The notes: generated by a model not told the origin, from the sequence alone. DNA of 55,655 nt from Lactiplantibacillus pingfangensis (GCF_005404945.1 NZ_BJDG01000025.1:1-55655), one strand, 5' to 3'; positions 36,812-47,994 are shown, counted from the stretch's first letter. Translations and numbers: made by a program.

Positions 36812-37420
36812 ATGCACAAATTTATTGCGATTGTTGGGACCAATTCTGATCAGTCCACAAATCGAAAGTTATTACAATTTATGCAAAAACATTTTGCCGA
36901 CCAAGCGGCCATTGAACTGGTTGAAATTAAGGATTTACCGATGTTCAATAAGCCAGAAAATAAACAAGTGCCAGCGGCGGCAACGGCGATTGCCGAAAAG
37001 ATTGACCAAGCGGATGGGGTGATTATCAGTACCCCTGAGTATGACCATTCGGCACCAGCGGTCTTGATGAATGCGTTGGAATGGCTGTCATTCCATATTC
37101 ATCCCTTTGTGGATAAGCCAGTCATGATCATCGGCGCGTCATATGGGTCGTTAGGGACCTCACGCGCACAGGCTCATTTGCGGCAGATTTTGGATTCGCC
37201 AGAATTACGTGCGCGGATCATGCCTAGTTCAGAGTTCTTATTAGGGCATTCATTGCAAGCTTTTGATGAAGATGGCAACTTAATTGATGCCCAAAAGTTA
37301 GCGAAGTTGACGGGGCTGTTTACTGATTTTCAGACGTTCGTCGATATTACCGCTGAGCTAAATCATGCGAACGAGGCTAATCGTCAAGAAGTACAAAACG
37401 TTAATTGGGACAAGCTATAG
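36812..37420 (+). CDS. NAD(P)H-dependent FMN reductase family protein
   Basis: A 202-aa flavodoxin-like oxidoreductase. FMN phosphate-loop text GTNSDQSTNRKLL (about residues 8-20), STPEYDHSAPAVLMNALEW (about 74-92) and the loop GASYGSLGTSRAQ (about 109-121) match the NADPH:FMN reductase/ChrR family. AAAGGAG precedes the ATG. The next gene starts 15 nt later and its first 180 residues are a paralogue, so the two probably work as a pair or heteromer under the twin CATTAATG sites. Confidence 0.9.
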   Translation: MHKFIAIVGTNSDQSTNRKLLQFMQKHFADQAAIELVEIKDLPMFNKPENKQVPAAATAIAEKIDQADGVIISTPEYDHSAPAVLMNALEWLSFHIHPFVDKPVMIIGASYGSLGTSRAQAHLRQILDSPELRARIMPSSEFLLGHSLQAFDEDGNLIDAQKLAKLTGLFTDFQTFVDITAELNHANEANRQEVQNVNWDKL

Positions 37421-37435
37421 ATAGGAGTTTTTGCC

Positions 37436-38743
37436 ATGAAATTAGTTGGAATTGCCGGTTCAGTTGCAGATAAGTCATACAACCGGTTACTATTAAAATT
37501 TATTGCGACGCATTTTAGTGACACCGTTGACGTTGAAATCTTGGACATTCAAGATGTGCCGATGTTTAATCAAAGCGATGATCAAACTAACAGCGACGCC
37601 GTTCAGTATTTAAGTCACAAAATCCAGCAAGCGGATGGTGTGATTATTGCAACACCTGAACACAATCATACGATCACCGCTGCGTTAAAGAGTGTCATTG
37701 AATGGCTATCTTTCAGTATTCATCCATTATCTGGCAAGCCGGTGATGATTGTCGGCGCCTCGTATTATGATCAAGGTTCATCACGCGCACAGTTGAATTT
37801 GCGGCAAATCTTGGAATCTCCCGGCGTCGATGCGGTTGTCATGCCCGGAAATGAATTTTTACTCGGCGAAGTTAAAGATGCTTTTGATGATCAGCATAAT
37901 TTAAAGGACCCACGAACAGTTGGCTTTTTAAAGGAAACGCTTGAAAAGTTCGTTAAGTTTGTTAAAGTCATCAATACGATGAATGGCCCAGTCGAAGACG
38001 ATAGTTGGAAGTCGGAAGATTTGGAAGCCCATGGCAAAGTTGAAACGACGATTGAAGGCGTGGATATGCATGCAGCCGATTGGGTCGAACAGGCGGCGGC
38101 TAAAACACATGCCGCTGAAGGGGACGACACCGTTAAGTTGGATCGTGGTGTCCTGACTGTCAATCAGTTGAATTACTTCTTAAATTCGATGCCGATGGAA
38201 TTAACTTATGCCGATGCGAATAATCAATTTATTTACTATAATCATAATGCCGATGCCAAAGATATGATGGCGGCGCGGACACCAGCGCAAGCCGGCAATC
38301 CGATGGCTGATTGTCATCCGAAGCGAGCCATTCCGCATGTACAACAAGTGATTCACATGCTACGAACCGGTAAGACCGACTTGTTCAAGTTACCCGTTCC
38401 AGGAAATGGTCCCGAAAAGTACATTATGCATTACTATCAAGCGATGCATGATGCCAAAGGCGAATACAAGGGGATTAATGAATTTGTCCTCGATATTTTG
38501 CCAATTGTGAAATATTATTTGGCACATACTGGTCAAGTGTTAGCCAAGGATCCGAATGCTAAAGCCGATGCCATTTCTGGCGCTTCTGCCAAATCCGCTG
38601 ATGCCAAACCGGACAGCGTTTCGGGTGCATCCGCAGACGCCGAACCGGAGCAACCTGATGAAGTTTCAGCTGCGTCAGCAGATCCTGAACCAGTTAAACC
38701 CGAAGTTGACAGTGTTTCGGGCGCTTCTAGTAACGACAACTAG
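37436..38743 (+). CDS. FMN-reductase domain fused to PAS/DUF438-like domain and a repeated flavinylation-like tail
   Basis: A 435-aa three-part protein. Residues 1-180 are a flavodoxin-like NAD(P)H:FMN reductase ([44 protein letters not shown]). About 233-365 is a PAS-like domain of DUF438 type ([20 protein letters not shown], then [11 protein letters not shown]). Residues 366-435 are Ala/Asp/Pro/Ser-rich, probably disordered, with DAISGAS (378-384), DSVSGAS (393-399), DEVSAAS (408-414) and DSVSGAS (425-431) at a 15-17 residue period. These resemble the Dxx(S/T)GA(S/T) site that ApbE flavinylates. No signal peptide is present. ApbE is not in the window. Covalent FMN is inference. Confidence 0.85.
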   Translation: MKLVGIAGSVADKSYNRLLLKFIATHFSDTVDVEILDIQDVPMFNQSDDQTNSDAVQYLSHKIQQADGVIIATPEHNHTITAALKSVIEWLSFSIHPLSGKPVMIVGASYYDQGSSRAQLNLRQILESPGVDAVVMPGNEFLLGEVKDAFDDQHNLKDPRTVGFLKETLEKFVKFVKVINTMNGPVEDDSWKSEDLEAHGKVETTIEGVDMHAADWVEQAAAKTHAAEGDDTVKLDRGVLTVNQLNYFLNSMPMELTYADANNQFIYYNHNADAKDMMAARTPAQAGNPMADCHPKRAIPHVQQVIHMLRTGKTDLFKLPVPGNGPEKYIMHYYQAMHDAKGEYKGINEFVLDILPIVKYYLAHTGQVLAKDPNAKADAISGASAKSADAKPDSVSGASADAEPEQPDEVSAASADPEPVKPEVDSVSGASSNDN

Positions 38744-38781
38744 GTGCTGGTGACATGAACAGTTAAATTAGATGGAAACCT

Positions 38782-38822
38782 AAAACAGACCCGAAACCGT
38801 TATTAGTTTCGGGTCTGTTTTT
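38782..38822. terminator. Terminator after the FMN reductase pair
   Basis: AAAACAGACCCGAAAC and its exact complement with an 8-nt loop and TTTTT. Also serves the converging small gene. Confidence 0.9.
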
Positions 38823-38834
38823 GTGTCCAATCAG

Positions 38835-39029
38835 TTAATACTTCTTCTTTTTCTGAAAGATGGAAAACCAAATACTGCCAATCGCGATAACGAAAATGAT
38901 GGGATAAGTGAAGAGATCACCAACGGTCACCATAGTTTTAGGAAACCCAAAAATGGCGACCCAAACGAATACGAGACCAAACCAAAACGCAATGGAACGA
39001 TAAAAGGTTACTGGGTGTTTAAGCTGCAT
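38835..39029 (-). CDS. Small two-span membrane protein
   Basis: A 64-aa protein with spans at about residues 12-30 and 38-57 and a basic end (FQKKKKY). AGGAGG lies about 11 nt before the ATG, slightly long but good. Function unknown. Confidence 0.6.
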   Translation of the reverse strand: MQLKHPVTFYRSIAFWFGLVFVWVAIFGFPKTMVTVGDLFTYPIIFVIAIGSIWFSIFQKKKKY

Positions 39030-39229
39030 CGGCTAACTCGCCTCCTGACATCAATGGCACGACTGATTCAATGAAACATCAGCAGTTTAGTTCGGCTTTT
39101 GATCGCTGTAAACTCAAAATCATCATATGGGACGCTTGGTAATGATATTTTGAGCCAAAGTAGTTAGTTAACTTTAAGTCGCGTCAGATTGCTCACAACG
39201 TCAAGTCAAAAGCTGAGCGAAGAATTTGT

Positions 39230-39310
39230 ATCGTTCGGAATTTAACGATAAAACAATTTATATCTTATAAACAGCCTCAGACCGTTTATTTGGTCGACAA
39301 CCGAACAAAT
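39230..39310. promoter_or_regulatory. PurBox-like sites upstream of purE
   Basis: ATCGTTCGGAATT (39230-39242; minus strand AATTCCGAACGAT) and ACAACCGAACAAA (39297-39309) fit the PurR consensus AWWWCCGAACWWT with one and two mismatches, in opposite orientation. A weaker one is at 39086-39100. They lie 110-190 nt upstream of the promoter, so an activating PurR (as in lactococci) is as plausible as a repressor. I see no purine riboswitch fold in 39030-39480. Confidence 0.55.
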
Positions 39311-39380
39311 TGCGGCCTATACAGATATAAAATTAATAATGTTAAGCTAGAGATAAAATTGCCTTAATTTAAATAACACG

Positions 39381-39394
39381 AACGTTATAACGTT
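39381..39394. promoter_or_regulatory. Palindrome before the pur promoter
   Basis: AACGTTATAACGTT is a perfect 14-bp palindrome ending 27 nt upstream of the -35. The preceding ACGAACGTT is PurBox-like. Confidence 0.45.
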
Positions 39395-39421
39395 AATTAA
39401 TAGATAAAGTTAAGAAATTCG

Positions 39422-39450
39422 TTGACAGCAACTAGCGAGGTTGTTAAACT
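39422..39450 (+). promoter_or_regulatory. Sigma-A promoter of the pur operon
   Basis: TTGACA (39422-39427), 17-nt spacer, TAAACT (39445-39450), leaving a short leader of about 25 nt before purE. Confidence 0.75.
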
Positions 39451-39480
39451 TATCATGAAAACAAAGAAAGAAGGATTGAG

Positions 39481-39963
39481 ATGGCGAAAGTTGGTTTAGT
39501 GATGGGGTCAATTTCAGATTGGCCGACGATGCAATTAGCTGCCGAGCAATTAACAATGCTTGGGATTGATTATGAGCGGCACGTGATTTCGGCACACCGG
39601 ATGCCAACAACGTTACAAACATACGGTGAACAGGCGGCTGTACGTGGCTTGCAATTAATTATTGCCGGTGCTGGCGGCGCAGCCCATTTACCAGGAATGC
39701 TGGCTGCTAATACGCTGTTGCCAGTCATTGGCGTGCCGATTAAAACCCGAGCGCTCAACGGGGTTGATTCACTGCTATCGATTGTTCAGATGCCTGCCGG
39801 TGTACCGGTTGCCACGATGGCAATTGGTGAAGCTGGTGCCAAGAATGCGGCCTTAATGGCGGCACAAATATTAGGATTACAAGATGAAAAAATTCAGCAC
39901 GCGGTACTTAACTTTCGGCAACAACAACGGCAGGAGGCTGAACAAAGTGAACAACAATTCTAA
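39481..39963 (+). CDS. purE: N5-carboxyaminoimidazole ribonucleotide mutase
   Basis: A 160-aa class I PurE that moves the carboxyl group of N5-CAIR to give [17 protein letters not shown], the catalytic His in SAHRMPTTL, and [14 protein letters not shown] are the active-site loops. First gene of an eleven-gene operon. Its end overlaps purK by 17 nt. AAGGA precedes the ATG. Confidence 0.97.
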   Translation: MAKVGLVMGSISDWPTMQLAAEQLTMLGIDYERHVISAHRMPTTLQTYGEQAAVRGLQLIIAGAGGAAHLPGMLAANTLLPVIGVPIKTRALNGVDSLLSIVQMPAGVPVATMAIGEAGAKNAALMAAQILGLQDEKIQHAVLNFRQQQRQEAEQSEQQF

Positions 39964-41077
39964 TCAGCCAATTTTACCGCCAGCCACGATTGGCATTGTC
40001 GGTGGTGGACAGTTAGGCCAAATGATGGCGCTCAGTGCTAAATCAATGGGATATCATGTCGGGGTGCTCGATCCGACACCACAAGCGCCAGCCGCTCAAG
40101 TTGCGGATTTTCAAATTACTGCGGATTATCAAGATAAATCTGCCTTGATTATGCTGGCACAAGAAAGCGACGTCTTGACATATGAGTTTGAAAATGTGGA
40201 TGAAGCCGCGCTAATCGCTGCGCAGCGCTATACCAAACTCCCTCAGGGTACTGATCTATTACACATTACTGGCAATCGCCTCAATGAAAAACAATTCTTA
40301 CATGATCACGGGATTCCAGTGACACCATTTGCCCCGGTGACTGACCAACAAAGTTTTAACTATGCGTTGAAACGAGTAGGCACGCCAGCGATTTTAAAAA
40401 CTGTGGCGGGTGGTTATGACGGCCATGGTCAAACGGACTTGATGCAACCAGAATTAACTGCGGCGGCAGCTCGATTAATTGACCAACCTTGCATTCTCGA
40501 AGCCCGACAAGAATTTCGCGCGGAAGTGTCAATGATAGTCACACGGAGCGCTGCCGGCGTCGTGACCACCTTTCCACTCGTTGAAAATCGACATCAACAT
40601 CACATCTTACACACCACCATTGCGCCAGCTAATGTGCGGCCGGCAGTACATGTGGCCGCACGCAAAATTGCGGTCTCAATCGCCGAAGCACTAAAATTAC
40701 GCGGCGTTTTAGGGATTGAATTCTTCGTTTTACCAGATGATAGCTTATTAGTTAATGAACTTGCACCACGGCCACATAATTCCGGCCATTACACCATTGA
40801 AGCTTGTAATATTTCTCAATTTGAAGCACATATTCGGAGCATTTGTGGATTGCCGATTCCAGCCATCACGCAAGTTGAACCCGCAGTCATGCGCAATTTA
40901 TTAGGCACCGATTTAACTGTTGCGCGCGAAAATCTCATGAATCATCCCGAGTGGCATTTTCACGATTACGGCAAGGCCGAAATTAAACCACAACGAAAAA
41001 TGGGGCACATTACAGTTCTAAATCAAAACGTTGATGAAGCATTAAACGCATTGCAACAATTGAAGGGAGAACAATAA
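39947..41077 (+). CDS. purK: N5-carboxyaminoimidazole ribonucleotide synthase
   Basis: A 376-aa ATP-grasp enzyme making N5-CAIR from AIR, bicarbonate and [23 protein letters not shown] opens it, [11 protein letters not shown] and [16 protein letters not shown] are ATP-grasp motifs. The start is GTG 39947, supported by AGGAGG 9 nt upstream; the longer frame from 39884 lies inside purE with no ribosome binding site. It uses bicarbonate, which the carbonic anhydrase at 34 kb could supply. Confidence 0.95.
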   Translation: MNNNSNQPILPPATIGIVGGGQLGQMMALSAKSMGYHVGVLDPTPQAPAAQVADFQITADYQDKSALIMLAQESDVLTYEFENVDEAALIAAQRYTKLPQGTDLLHITGNRLNEKQFLHDHGIPVTPFAPVTDQQSFNYALKRVGTPAILKTVAGGYDGHGQTDLMQPELTAAAARLIDQPCILEARQEFRAEVSMIVTRSAAGVVTTFPLVENRHQHHILHTTIAPANVRPAVHVAARKIAVSIAEALKLRGVLGIEFFVLPDDSLLVNELAPRPHNSGHYTIEACNISQFEAHIRSICGLPIPAITQVEPAVMRNLLGTDLTVARENLMNHPEWHFHDYGKAEIKPQRKMGHITVLNQNVDEALNALQQLKGEQ

Positions 41078-41079
41078 TT

Positions 41080-41814
41080 ATGACGGCAGTTGAAAAAGGC
41101 GAGTTACTTTACACAGGCAAGGCTAAAGAAATGTATGCGACCAATGATCCTGAGGTGTTGTGGGTCCAATATTTGGATCAAGCAACCGCGCTGAACGGGA
41201 AACGAAAAGTGGTTGTTGATCAAAAAGGCTTACTCAACAACCGCATTTCTAGTCTGATTTTTAAAGATCTCGCTCAACATGGCATTCCAAATCATTTTAT
41301 TGATCAACCGTCTGCCTATGTGCAATTAGTGCGTCGCGTCAAAATGATTCCGCTGGAAACGGTCGTTCGCAACGCTGCTTCGGGTAGCTTTGAACGAAAA
41401 TTTGCCGTTGATCATTTAACTAAATTTGCTACACCCGTTTTGGAATTATTCTATAAAAGTGATGCTTTAGATGATCCATTTATTAATGACTCACAAGTTG
41501 CGGCATTGACGATTGCCAGTACCGAAGTGGTGGCCGAAATGAAGCGGCAAGCACTGCTCGTCAATACCCGGTTGCAGGAAATCTTCGCTGAGATGGGCGT
41601 TCAACTCGTTGATTTTAAGATTGAGTTTGGCCTGACTGTAACTGGTCAAGTATTACTGGCGGATGAAATCTCACCGGACAGCTGTCGCTTAGTTGATGAG
41701 AAGACTCAAAAGTCACTAGATAAAGATGTTTTTCGGAAAAATCTGGGCGATTTAACGACTGTTTATCAAGAAGTCCTCCAGCGTTTAGCCACTGTCGAAG
41801 GGAGCCAACAATAA
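41080..41814 (+). CDS. purC: SAICAR synthetase
   Basis: A 244-aa phosphoribosylaminoimidazole-succinocarboxamide synthase, joining aspartate to CAIR. YTGKAKEMYAT near the N-terminus and ADEISPDSCRL are diagnostic. AAGGGAGA precedes the ATG. The stop overlaps the purS start. Confidence 0.96.
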   Translation: MTAVEKGELLYTGKAKEMYATNDPEVLWVQYLDQATALNGKRKVVVDQKGLLNNRISSLIFKDLAQHGIPNHFIDQPSAYVQLVRRVKMIPLETVVRNAASGSFERKFAVDHLTKFATPVLELFYKSDALDDPFINDSQVAALTIASTEVVAEMKRQALLVNTRLQEIFAEMGVQLVDFKIEFGLTVTGQVLLADEISPDSCRLVDEKTQKSLDKDVFRKNLGDLTTVYQEVLQRLATVEGSQQ

Positions 41815-42065
41815 TGTATTTGGCAAAAGTATACGTGACTTATAAAGAATCAATCTTAGATCCAAAAGGTGAAGCCGTTCATGATGCCCTACACCGGCTT
41901 GGTTATACTAATGTTGACGCGGTAGAACTCGGGAAGTATTTTGAAATCAAACTAACCGCTGGTAAACAACCCGTTGAGGCGGAAGTTGATGAAATGTGTG
42001 ATCGCTTGTTAGCTAATGTGAATATGGAAAGTTATCGTTACGAAATTACTGAGATGGAGGCGTAA
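41814..42065 (+). CDS. purS: FGAM synthase, PurS subunit
   Basis: An 83-aa structural subunit of the three-part formylglycinamidine synthase (PurS-PurQ-PurL). AKVYVTYKESILDPKGEAVH and the C-terminal MESYRYEI are typical. It starts in the purC stop (TAATG), so its translation is coupled. Confidence 0.93.
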   Translation: MYLAKVYVTYKESILDPKGEAVHDALHRLGYTNVDAVELGKYFEIKLTAGKQPVEAEVDEMCDRLLANVNMESYRYEITEMEA

Positions 42066-42071
42066 GCAATC

Positions 42072-42749
42072 ATGAAATTTGCCGTACCTGTTTTTCCAGG
42101 GTCCAATTGTGACCACGATATGGTCAACGCGTTGCGTGATATTTTAAACGCTGACGCGGATTTAGTGCCTGCGACGACCACGGACTTAGCCGAATATGAT
42201 GCCGTGATTTTGCCAGGTGGGTTTTCGTACGGTGATTATTTACGCAGCGGTGCCATCGCTCGGTTTGCCCCAGTAATGACTGCGGTGAAGACGTTTGCCG
42301 TAACTGGAAAGCCAGTCATGGGAATCTGTAACGGTTTCCAAATTTTAACTGAAGCTGGCTTGCTTCCGGGTGCACTACAAGCGAATCGCTCAGCGCAATT
42401 TATTTGTGAGACGAGTGAATTACGTGTCTGTAATGTTGAGACGCAGTTTACGAGTGATTATGCCGCGGATGCGCGTCTCCAGCTGCCAATTGCACACGGG
42501 GAAGGCAATTATTATTGTGATGACGCCACCTTGGCCGACTTGCAGGCAAATCATCAGATTGTCTTTGAATACGTGACTAATCCAAATGGTAGTGTCGCAA
42601 ATATTGCTGGCATCGTGAATCGACAAGGCAATGTCTTAGGGATGATGCCCCATCCAGAACGGGCTGTGGAAGCCTTGCTAGGGTCTACCGACGGACTCGG
42701 GATCTTTAAGTCACTGTTAGCACACCATGAGGAGGTTGCCCATGCTTAA
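42072..42749 (+). CDS. purQ: FGAM synthase, glutaminase subunit
   Basis: A 225-aa class I glutamine amidotransferase. GICNGFQIL holds the catalytic Cys, and the His-Glu pair is in [16 protein letters not shown] opens the fold. It delivers ammonia to PurL. Overlaps purL by 8 nt. Confidence 0.95.
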   Translation: MKFAVPVFPGSNCDHDMVNALRDILNADADLVPATTTDLAEYDAVILPGGFSYGDYLRSGAIARFAPVMTAVKTFAVTGKPVMGICNGFQILTEAGLLPGALQANRSAQFICETSELRVCNVETQFTSDYAADARLQLPIAHGEGNYYCDDATLADLQANHQIVFEYVTNPNGSVANIAGIVNRQGNVLGMMPHPERAVEALLGSTDGLGIFKSLLAHHEEVAHA

Positions 42750-44961
42750 AAATAATGAGTTAACACCCGAAGCGCTACGTGACAGTCAAACGTACCGTGA
42801 ATGGGGACTGACCGACGCCGAATACCAGTTAATTACTGAAAAAGTGTTAGGGCGGTTGCCAAATTATACGGAAGCTGGCTTATTTTCCGGTATGTGGAGT
42901 GAACATTGTTCGTATAAAAACTCTAAACCAGTGCTTAAGAAGTTCTGGACTCAAGGCGAACAAGTCTTAGAGGGCCCCGGTGAAGGTGCCGGAATTATCG
43001 ATATTGGTGACGGTCAAGCCGTGGTTTTTAAGGCCGAAAGTCACAATCATCCGTCGGCAGTTGAACCATATGAAGGCGCAGCAACTGGCGTCGGTGGGAT
43101 CATTCGCGACATTTTCTCCATGGGCGCGCGGCCGATTGCGTTACTGGATAGTTTGCGCTTTGGTGAACCTAACGATGCGCATACCAAATACTTAATTGAA
43201 CAAGTGGTTGCCGGAATTGGTGGTTATGGTAATTGTATTGGAATTCCTACCATTGGTGGCGATACGGTTTTTGACGCCAGTTATCAAAAGAACCCATTAG
43301 TCAATGCCATGTGTGTTGGGATTTTAAATCAAGCCGATATTCAGAAGGGCCAAGCTACTGGGATAGGCAATGCAGTGATTTACGTTGGCGCAAAAACTGG
43401 CCGTGACGGCATCAACGGGGCGTCATTTGCCTCGGCTGAGTTTAATGATGCCAAAGAATCACAACGTTCAGCAGTTCAAGTTGGTGATCCATTTATGGAA
43501 AAACTCTTGATGGATGCTTGTCTGGAAGTGATTCATGACCATCGCGAAGTGTTGATTGGGATTCAAGATATGGGTGCAGCCGGCTTGGTGTCGTCTTCAG
43601 CTGAAATGGCCTCAAAGGCCGGTAGTGGCTTGGAACTGAACTTAGACTTAGTCCCACAACGCGAAAGCGACATGACAGCTTTTGAACTCATGTTGTCAGA
43701 GTCACAGGAACGGATGTTACTTTGTGTGAAGGCTGGCGCAGAAGCTGAAATTACCCAGGTCTTTGACAAGTACGGTCTGGATGCGGTGACGATTGGGAAA
43801 GTTACCGATGGTCATCAGTATCAATTATTCCATCACGGCAACCTCGTGGCGGATGTGCCCGTCGATGCCTTAGCGACGAAGGCCCCCGTCTATCAACGTG
43901 AAAAGAAACGGCCCAGTCGCTTAAACAAACAGAGTCATCATCAATTTATGCCAAGAATCGTGGATGCGACCGGCGCATTGAAAAAATTATTGCAACAACC
44001 AACGATTGCGTCTAAGAAATGTCTTTATGAAACGTATGATTCACAAGTTCAGACGAATACCGTCGTTAAGCCGGGCTCTGACGCTGGGGTCATTCGGATT
44101 CGATACACGGATAAAGCTTTAGCCGTCACGACCGATGTGAATGGCCGCTACTTGTATTTGAACCCCAGAGTCGGTGGTGAAATTGCAGTCGCTGAAGCGG
44201 CCCGAAATATTGTCGCCTCTGGTGGACAGCCGCTTGGGATTACCGATTGCTTAAATTATGGTAATCCAGAAAAACCGGAACAATTTTACGATTTAGACGA
44301 GTCGGCGATGGGGATTGCCCGTGCTTGCCAATTGTTCAATACACCAGTGATTTCCGGTAATGTGTCGTTGAACAATGAATCGAATGGCGACCCAATCTAT
44401 CCAACGCCGATGATTGGGATGGTCGGGTTAATCAAACATCAACGTGATATTACGACTCAAGACTTTAAACAAGCGGGCGATGCGGTGTACGTCTTTGGCG
44501 AAACTGGCGCCGACTTTAACGGCAGTGAATTACAAAAGATGTTAACTGGAACGATTTCTGGCGAACTTTTTGACTTTGATCTGGTGACTGAAAATCAAAA
44601 TCAACGGTTGTTATTACGTGCGATTCAAAAAGGGCTCGTTGCCAGTGCGCATGATGTCTCGGAAGGTGGCTTAATTACAACAATTGCGGAATCCTGCTTT
44701 GGTAACGGCTTGGGGGTTAACTTGAAGAGCGACTTGCCAGCAGCACATTTCTTTGCGGAAACCCAATCACGATTCGTGATTTCTGTGACTGCGGCGAAGC
44801 GTGCAGAATTTGAAAACTTAATGGAACCCTACGCCACCTATTTAGGCATGACGACGGCAGATGACCGGTTGTTCATCGAAACGGCCGACCAGAATTTTGA
44901 CATTAAGGTCAGTTTTGCGAAACGGTTATGGGAAGGAGCCTTACCATGCCTACTGAAGTAA
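42742..44961 (+). CDS. purL: FGAM synthase, PurL subunit (small type)
   Basis: A 739-aa small PurL lacking the fused glutaminase, hence the need for PurS and Pur[19 protein letters not shown] carries the catalytic His region. [20 protein letters not shown] and [15 protein letters not shown] are the ATP and substrate loops. The start at 42742 follows GAGGAGG; the frame from 42727 runs through that site. Overlaps purF by 16 nt. Confidence 0.96.
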   Translation: MLKNNELTPEALRDSQTYREWGLTDAEYQLITEKVLGRLPNYTEAGLFSGMWSEHCSYKNSKPVLKKFWTQGEQVLEGPGEGAGIIDIGDGQAVVFKAESHNHPSAVEPYEGAATGVGGIIRDIFSMGARPIALLDSLRFGEPNDAHTKYLIEQVVAGIGGYGNCIGIPTIGGDTVFDASYQKNPLVNAMCVGILNQADIQKGQATGIGNAVIYVGAKTGRDGINGASFASAEFNDAKESQRSAVQVGDPFMEKLLMDACLEVIHDHREVLIGIQDMGAAGLVSSSAEMASKAGSGLELNLDLVPQRESDMTAFELMLSESQERMLLCVKAGAEAEITQVFDKYGLDAVTIGKVTDGHQYQLFHHGNLVADVPVDALATKAPVYQREKKRPSRLNKQSHHQFMPRIVDATGALKKLLQQPTIASKKCLYETYDSQVQTNTVVKPGSDAGVIRIRYTDKALAVTTDVNGRYLYLNPRVGGEIAVAEAARNIVASGGQPLGITDCLNYGNPEKPEQFYDLDESAMGIARACQLFNTPVISGNVSLNNESNGDPIYPTPMIGMVGLIKHQRDITTQDFKQAGDAVYVFGETGADFNGSELQKMLTGTISGELFDFDLVTENQNQRLLLRAIQKGLVASAHDVSEGGLITTIAESCFGNGLGVNLKSDLPAAHFFAETQSRFVISVTAAKRAEFENLMEPYATYLGMTTADDRLFIETADQNFDIKVSFAKRLWEGALPCLLK

Positions 44962-46397
44962 AGGGTTTGAATGAAGAGTGTGGGCTCTTTGGTGTTTGGG
45001 GTAACCCGGATGCGGCACAACTCACTTATTTTGGCTTACATGCGTTACAACATCGCGGTCAAGAAGGTGCTGGGATTACTGCTAATGATCACGGTGTCTT
45101 GCAATCGGAACGTGACCTGGGGCTATTAGCCGATGTTTTTCGGGACCCCGCTCGGTTAGCCCGGTTAACCGGTGATGCGGCGGTTGGGCACGTTCGTTAT
45201 GCGACAGCAGGCAACCACGGCGTTGAAAATATTCAACCGTTAGAATTTAACTTTAGTGATGCGCAATTCGCATTGGCACATAACGGTAATTTAACCAATG
45301 CTGTGACGTTACGCCATAATTTGGAGCAAAATGGCGCCATTTTCCATGCGAGTTCTGACAGTGAAATCCTGATGCATTTAATTCGTCGCAGTCCGGCAGC
45401 GACCTTAACGGAGCAAGTCAAAGATGCGCTGCGGCAAGTCCATGGTGGTTTTGCCTACTTACTGCTAACTAATGACCGGCTCTATGCCGCATTGGACCCG
45501 AATGGGTTTCGGCCATTAGTTGTCGGCAAGTTACCAACGGGTGGGTATGTCGTTTGCAGTGAAACTTGTGCCTTAGATACGGTTGGCGCCACGTTTGTTC
45601 AAGACGTCCATCCAGGAGAACTACTGATTATTGATGACCAGGGTTTGAAAATCGACCACTATACGACGGATACCCAATTAGCCATCTGTTCGATGGAATA
45701 TATTTATTTTGCCCGTCCCGATTCCGATATTCATGGTGTCAATGTCCACTCTGCGCGTAAGCGAATGGGGGCAGCTTTAGCTAAGGAACAACCGGTTGAA
45801 GCTGATATTGTTGTCGGTGTGCCCAATTCGTCTTTATCTGCGGCGACGGGATACGCCGAAGCGAGTGGCTTGCCTTATGAAATGGGGCTCATAAAAAATC
45901 AATATTCATCGCGGACTTTCATTCAGCCAACTCAAGCGTTACGTGAACAAGGGGTTCGGATGAAGTTATCGGCCGTCAAAGGGGTCGTTGCCGGTAAGCG
46001 CGTGGTTTTAATTGACGATTCAATCGTGCGCGGGACCACTAGTCGGCGCATTGTGAAATTGCTAAAAGATGCCGGGGCCAAGGCAGTTCATTTACGAATT
46101 GCTTCACCACCATTACGTTTCCCGTGTTTTTATGGGATTGATATTCAGACCACTAAAGAGTTAATTGCCGCGCAACAAACGATTCCTGAAATGTGTCAGA
46201 CATTTGGGGCTGATTCACTGGGCTTCTTGAGTGAACAAGGGGTCATTGACGCGGTCGGTTTAAAAGTGGATGCCCCATATGGCGGTCTTTGCATGGCTTA
46301 CTTTAATGGTGACTATCCAACGCCACTATATGATTACCAAGCGGAATATGATGAAGAACAACGACAGTTACAAGCAAAACAGTCGAGGGGTGATTAG
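44946..46397 (+). CDS. purF: Amidophosphoribosyltransferase
   Basis: A 483-aa first enzyme of the pathway, making phosphoribosylamine from PRPP and glutamine. An 11-residue propeptide ([11 protein letters not shown]) precedes Cys12 of CGLFGV, the N-terminal nucleophile. PRPP motif [14 protein letters not shown]. Further cysteines (about residues 240-460) could hold the Fe-S cluster of Bacillus-type PurF. GAAGGAG precedes ATG 44946. Confidence 0.96.
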   Translation: MPTEVKGLNEECGLFGVWGNPDAAQLTYFGLHALQHRGQEGAGITANDHGVLQSERDLGLLADVFRDPARLARLTGDAAVGHVRYATAGNHGVENIQPLEFNFSDAQFALAHNGNLTNAVTLRHNLEQNGAIFHASSDSEILMHLIRRSPAATLTEQVKDALRQVHGGFAYLLLTNDRLYAALDPNGFRPLVVGKLPTGGYVVCSETCALDTVGATFVQDVHPGELLIIDDQGLKIDHYTTDTQLAICSMEYIYFARPDSDIHGVNVHSARKRMGAALAKEQPVEADIVVGVPNSSLSAATGYAEASGLPYEMGLIKNQYSSRTFIQPTQALREQGVRMKLSAVKGVVAGKRVVLIDDSIVRGTTSRRIVKLLKDAGAKAVHLRIASPPLRFPCFYGIDIQTTKELIAAQQTIPEMCQTFGADSLGFLSEQGVIDAVGLKVDAPYGGLCMAYFNGDYPTPLYDYQAEYDEEQRQLQAKQSRGD

Positions 46398-47423
46398 GTG
46401 AGCGACGCATATAAAAAAGCCGGCGTCGACCTAAATGCCGGTTATGAAGTCTTGAAAGAAGTCAAAAAAATGAGTGGTAACAGCCAACTTGGGGCTTTCG
46501 GTGGGTTATTCCCGTTGGCGCCCGATGCCGTTGAGAACGGGCCAGTTTTGGTTGCCGGGACGGATGGCGTTGGAACCAAGTTATTAGTCGCGATTGCCGC
46601 AAATCAGCACACGACCATTGGAATTGATCTGGTGGCGATGTGCGTGAATGATATTTTAGCTCAAGGTGCTAAACCACAATTTTTCTTAGATTATTTAGGA
46701 CTGGGACATACGGATACGACTCGCGTTAAAGCAATTTTAGCAGGGGTTGTCGCCGGTTGTCAGCAAGCTGGAACAGTTTTAATTGGTGGTGAAACGGCCG
46801 AAATGCCAGACATGTACGGTCAGGATCATTATGATTTAGCCGGCTTTGCGGTCGGAATTGCGGATAAAGCGGATTTGCTCAGCCCTGATAATGTGCAAGC
46901 TGGTGACATTTTGATTGGTCTGCCATCTAATGGGCTGCATTCTAATGGCTTCAGTTTAGTTCGAGATATTTTATTCAAGCAACATGATTTTGCGTTGACC
47001 CACGTTTTCCCTGAATTGGGGCACGAGTTACAGACCGAATTATTACGACCAACCAAAATTTATGTTGACGCGATTTTACCGTTGTTGCAACAAAAGTGCG
47101 TTGCTAGTATTGCCCATATTACGGGGGGCGGTTTAATTGAGAACGTGGCGCGAGCTTTGCCGACTGGATTATCGGCACAATTTACGGTCGGTGCTTGGCC
47201 GATCCCGCCGATCATGTCGCTCTTAGCAGATTTAGGGGACTTATCAGCGGCCGACTTACGCGCAACTTTTAACTTGGGCTTGGGGATGGTCTTGATTGTT
47301 CATCCAGAACAGTTAGCAGCAGTGACGACCAGCTTGACGCAACAGCAACAAGTGTTTTATCAGGTCGGTCAAGTGACTGACCATGGTGAACCAGTCGTCT
47401 TTCAGGAGGCAGCGCATGCTTAA
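46398..47423 (+). CDS. purM: AIR synthetase
   Basis: A 341-aa phosphoribosylformylglycinamidine cyclo-ligase. SQLGAFGGLFPL, VAGTDGVGTKLLVA and GGGLIENVARALP are family motifs. The start is GTG 46398, immediately after the purF stop, with AGGGGTG upstream. Overlaps purN by 8 nt. Confidence 0.95.
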   Translation: MSDAYKKAGVDLNAGYEVLKEVKKMSGNSQLGAFGGLFPLAPDAVENGPVLVAGTDGVGTKLLVAIAANQHTTIGIDLVAMCVNDILAQGAKPQFFLDYLGLGHTDTTRVKAILAGVVAGCQQAGTVLIGGETAEMPDMYGQDHYDLAGFAVGIADKADLLSPDNVQAGDILIGLPSNGLHSNGFSLVRDILFKQHDFALTHVFPELGHELQTELLRPTKIYVDAILPLLQQKCVASIAHITGGGLIENVARALPTGLSAQFTVGAWPIPPIMSLLADLGDLSAADLRATFNLGLGMVLIVHPEQLAAVTTSLTQQQQVFYQVGQVTDHGEPVVFQEAAHA

Positions 47424-47994
47424 AAAGATTGCCATCTTTGCTTCTGGAACGGGAACTAATTTTGTGGCGTTACAACAAGCCATTCAAACGCGACCGATCG
47501 CGGCAGAAATTGCCTTATTAGTTTGTGATAACGCCGAGGCACCCGTAATCAAAAAGGCGCAGGCCGATCAAATTCCGGTTTTGGTCATTAATTTTCATGA
47601 TTATGCTAATAAAGCAGCAGCAGAAGCAATTATTTTGTCTGCACTACAACGCCATGAAATTGCTGCCATTTTATTGGCAGGCTACATGCGCATCATTGGG
47701 CCAACGTTGTTAACCGCTTATCCACATAAGATTATTAATATTCACCCGGCACTACTGCCTAAGTTTCCCGGGCGGCACGGCATCGAGGATGCTTTTGCGG
47801 CCGGTGTTTCTGAAACTGGCGTCACCATTCATTTTATTGATGCTGGCATTGATACCGGGCAAATTATTGGTCAGCGACAAGTGCCAGTCAAGCAAGCAGA
47901 TACCGTCGCGTCGTTGGCGGCACGGATTCACGAAACAGAACATCAATTTTATCCAGACGTCTTACAATCACTCATCAATGAAGGAGCAATCTAA
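47416..47994 (+). CDS. purN: GAR transformylase
   Basis: A 192-aa phosphoribosylglycinamide formyltransferase using 10-formyl-THF. ASGTGTNF, the catalytic [15 protein letters not shown] and [13 protein letters not shown]-like segment ([17 protein letters not shown]) are present. The start at 47416 follows AGGAGG; the frame from 47383 lies inside purM. Confidence 0.95.
   Translation: MLKKIAIFASGTGTNFVALQQAIQTRPIAAEIALLVCDNAEAPVIKKAQADQIPVLVINFHDYANKAAAEAIILSALQRHEIAAILLAGYMRIIGPTLLTAYPHKIINIHPALLPKFPGRHGIEDAFAAGVSETGVTIHFIDAGIDTGQIIGQRQVPVKQADTVASLAARIHETEHQFYPDVLQSLINEGAI

Noticed and set aside
39030-39480. Purine riboswitch before purE
   Set aside because: The conserved loops of the purine aptamer and a terminator are absent, and the predicted transcript leader is only about 25 nt.
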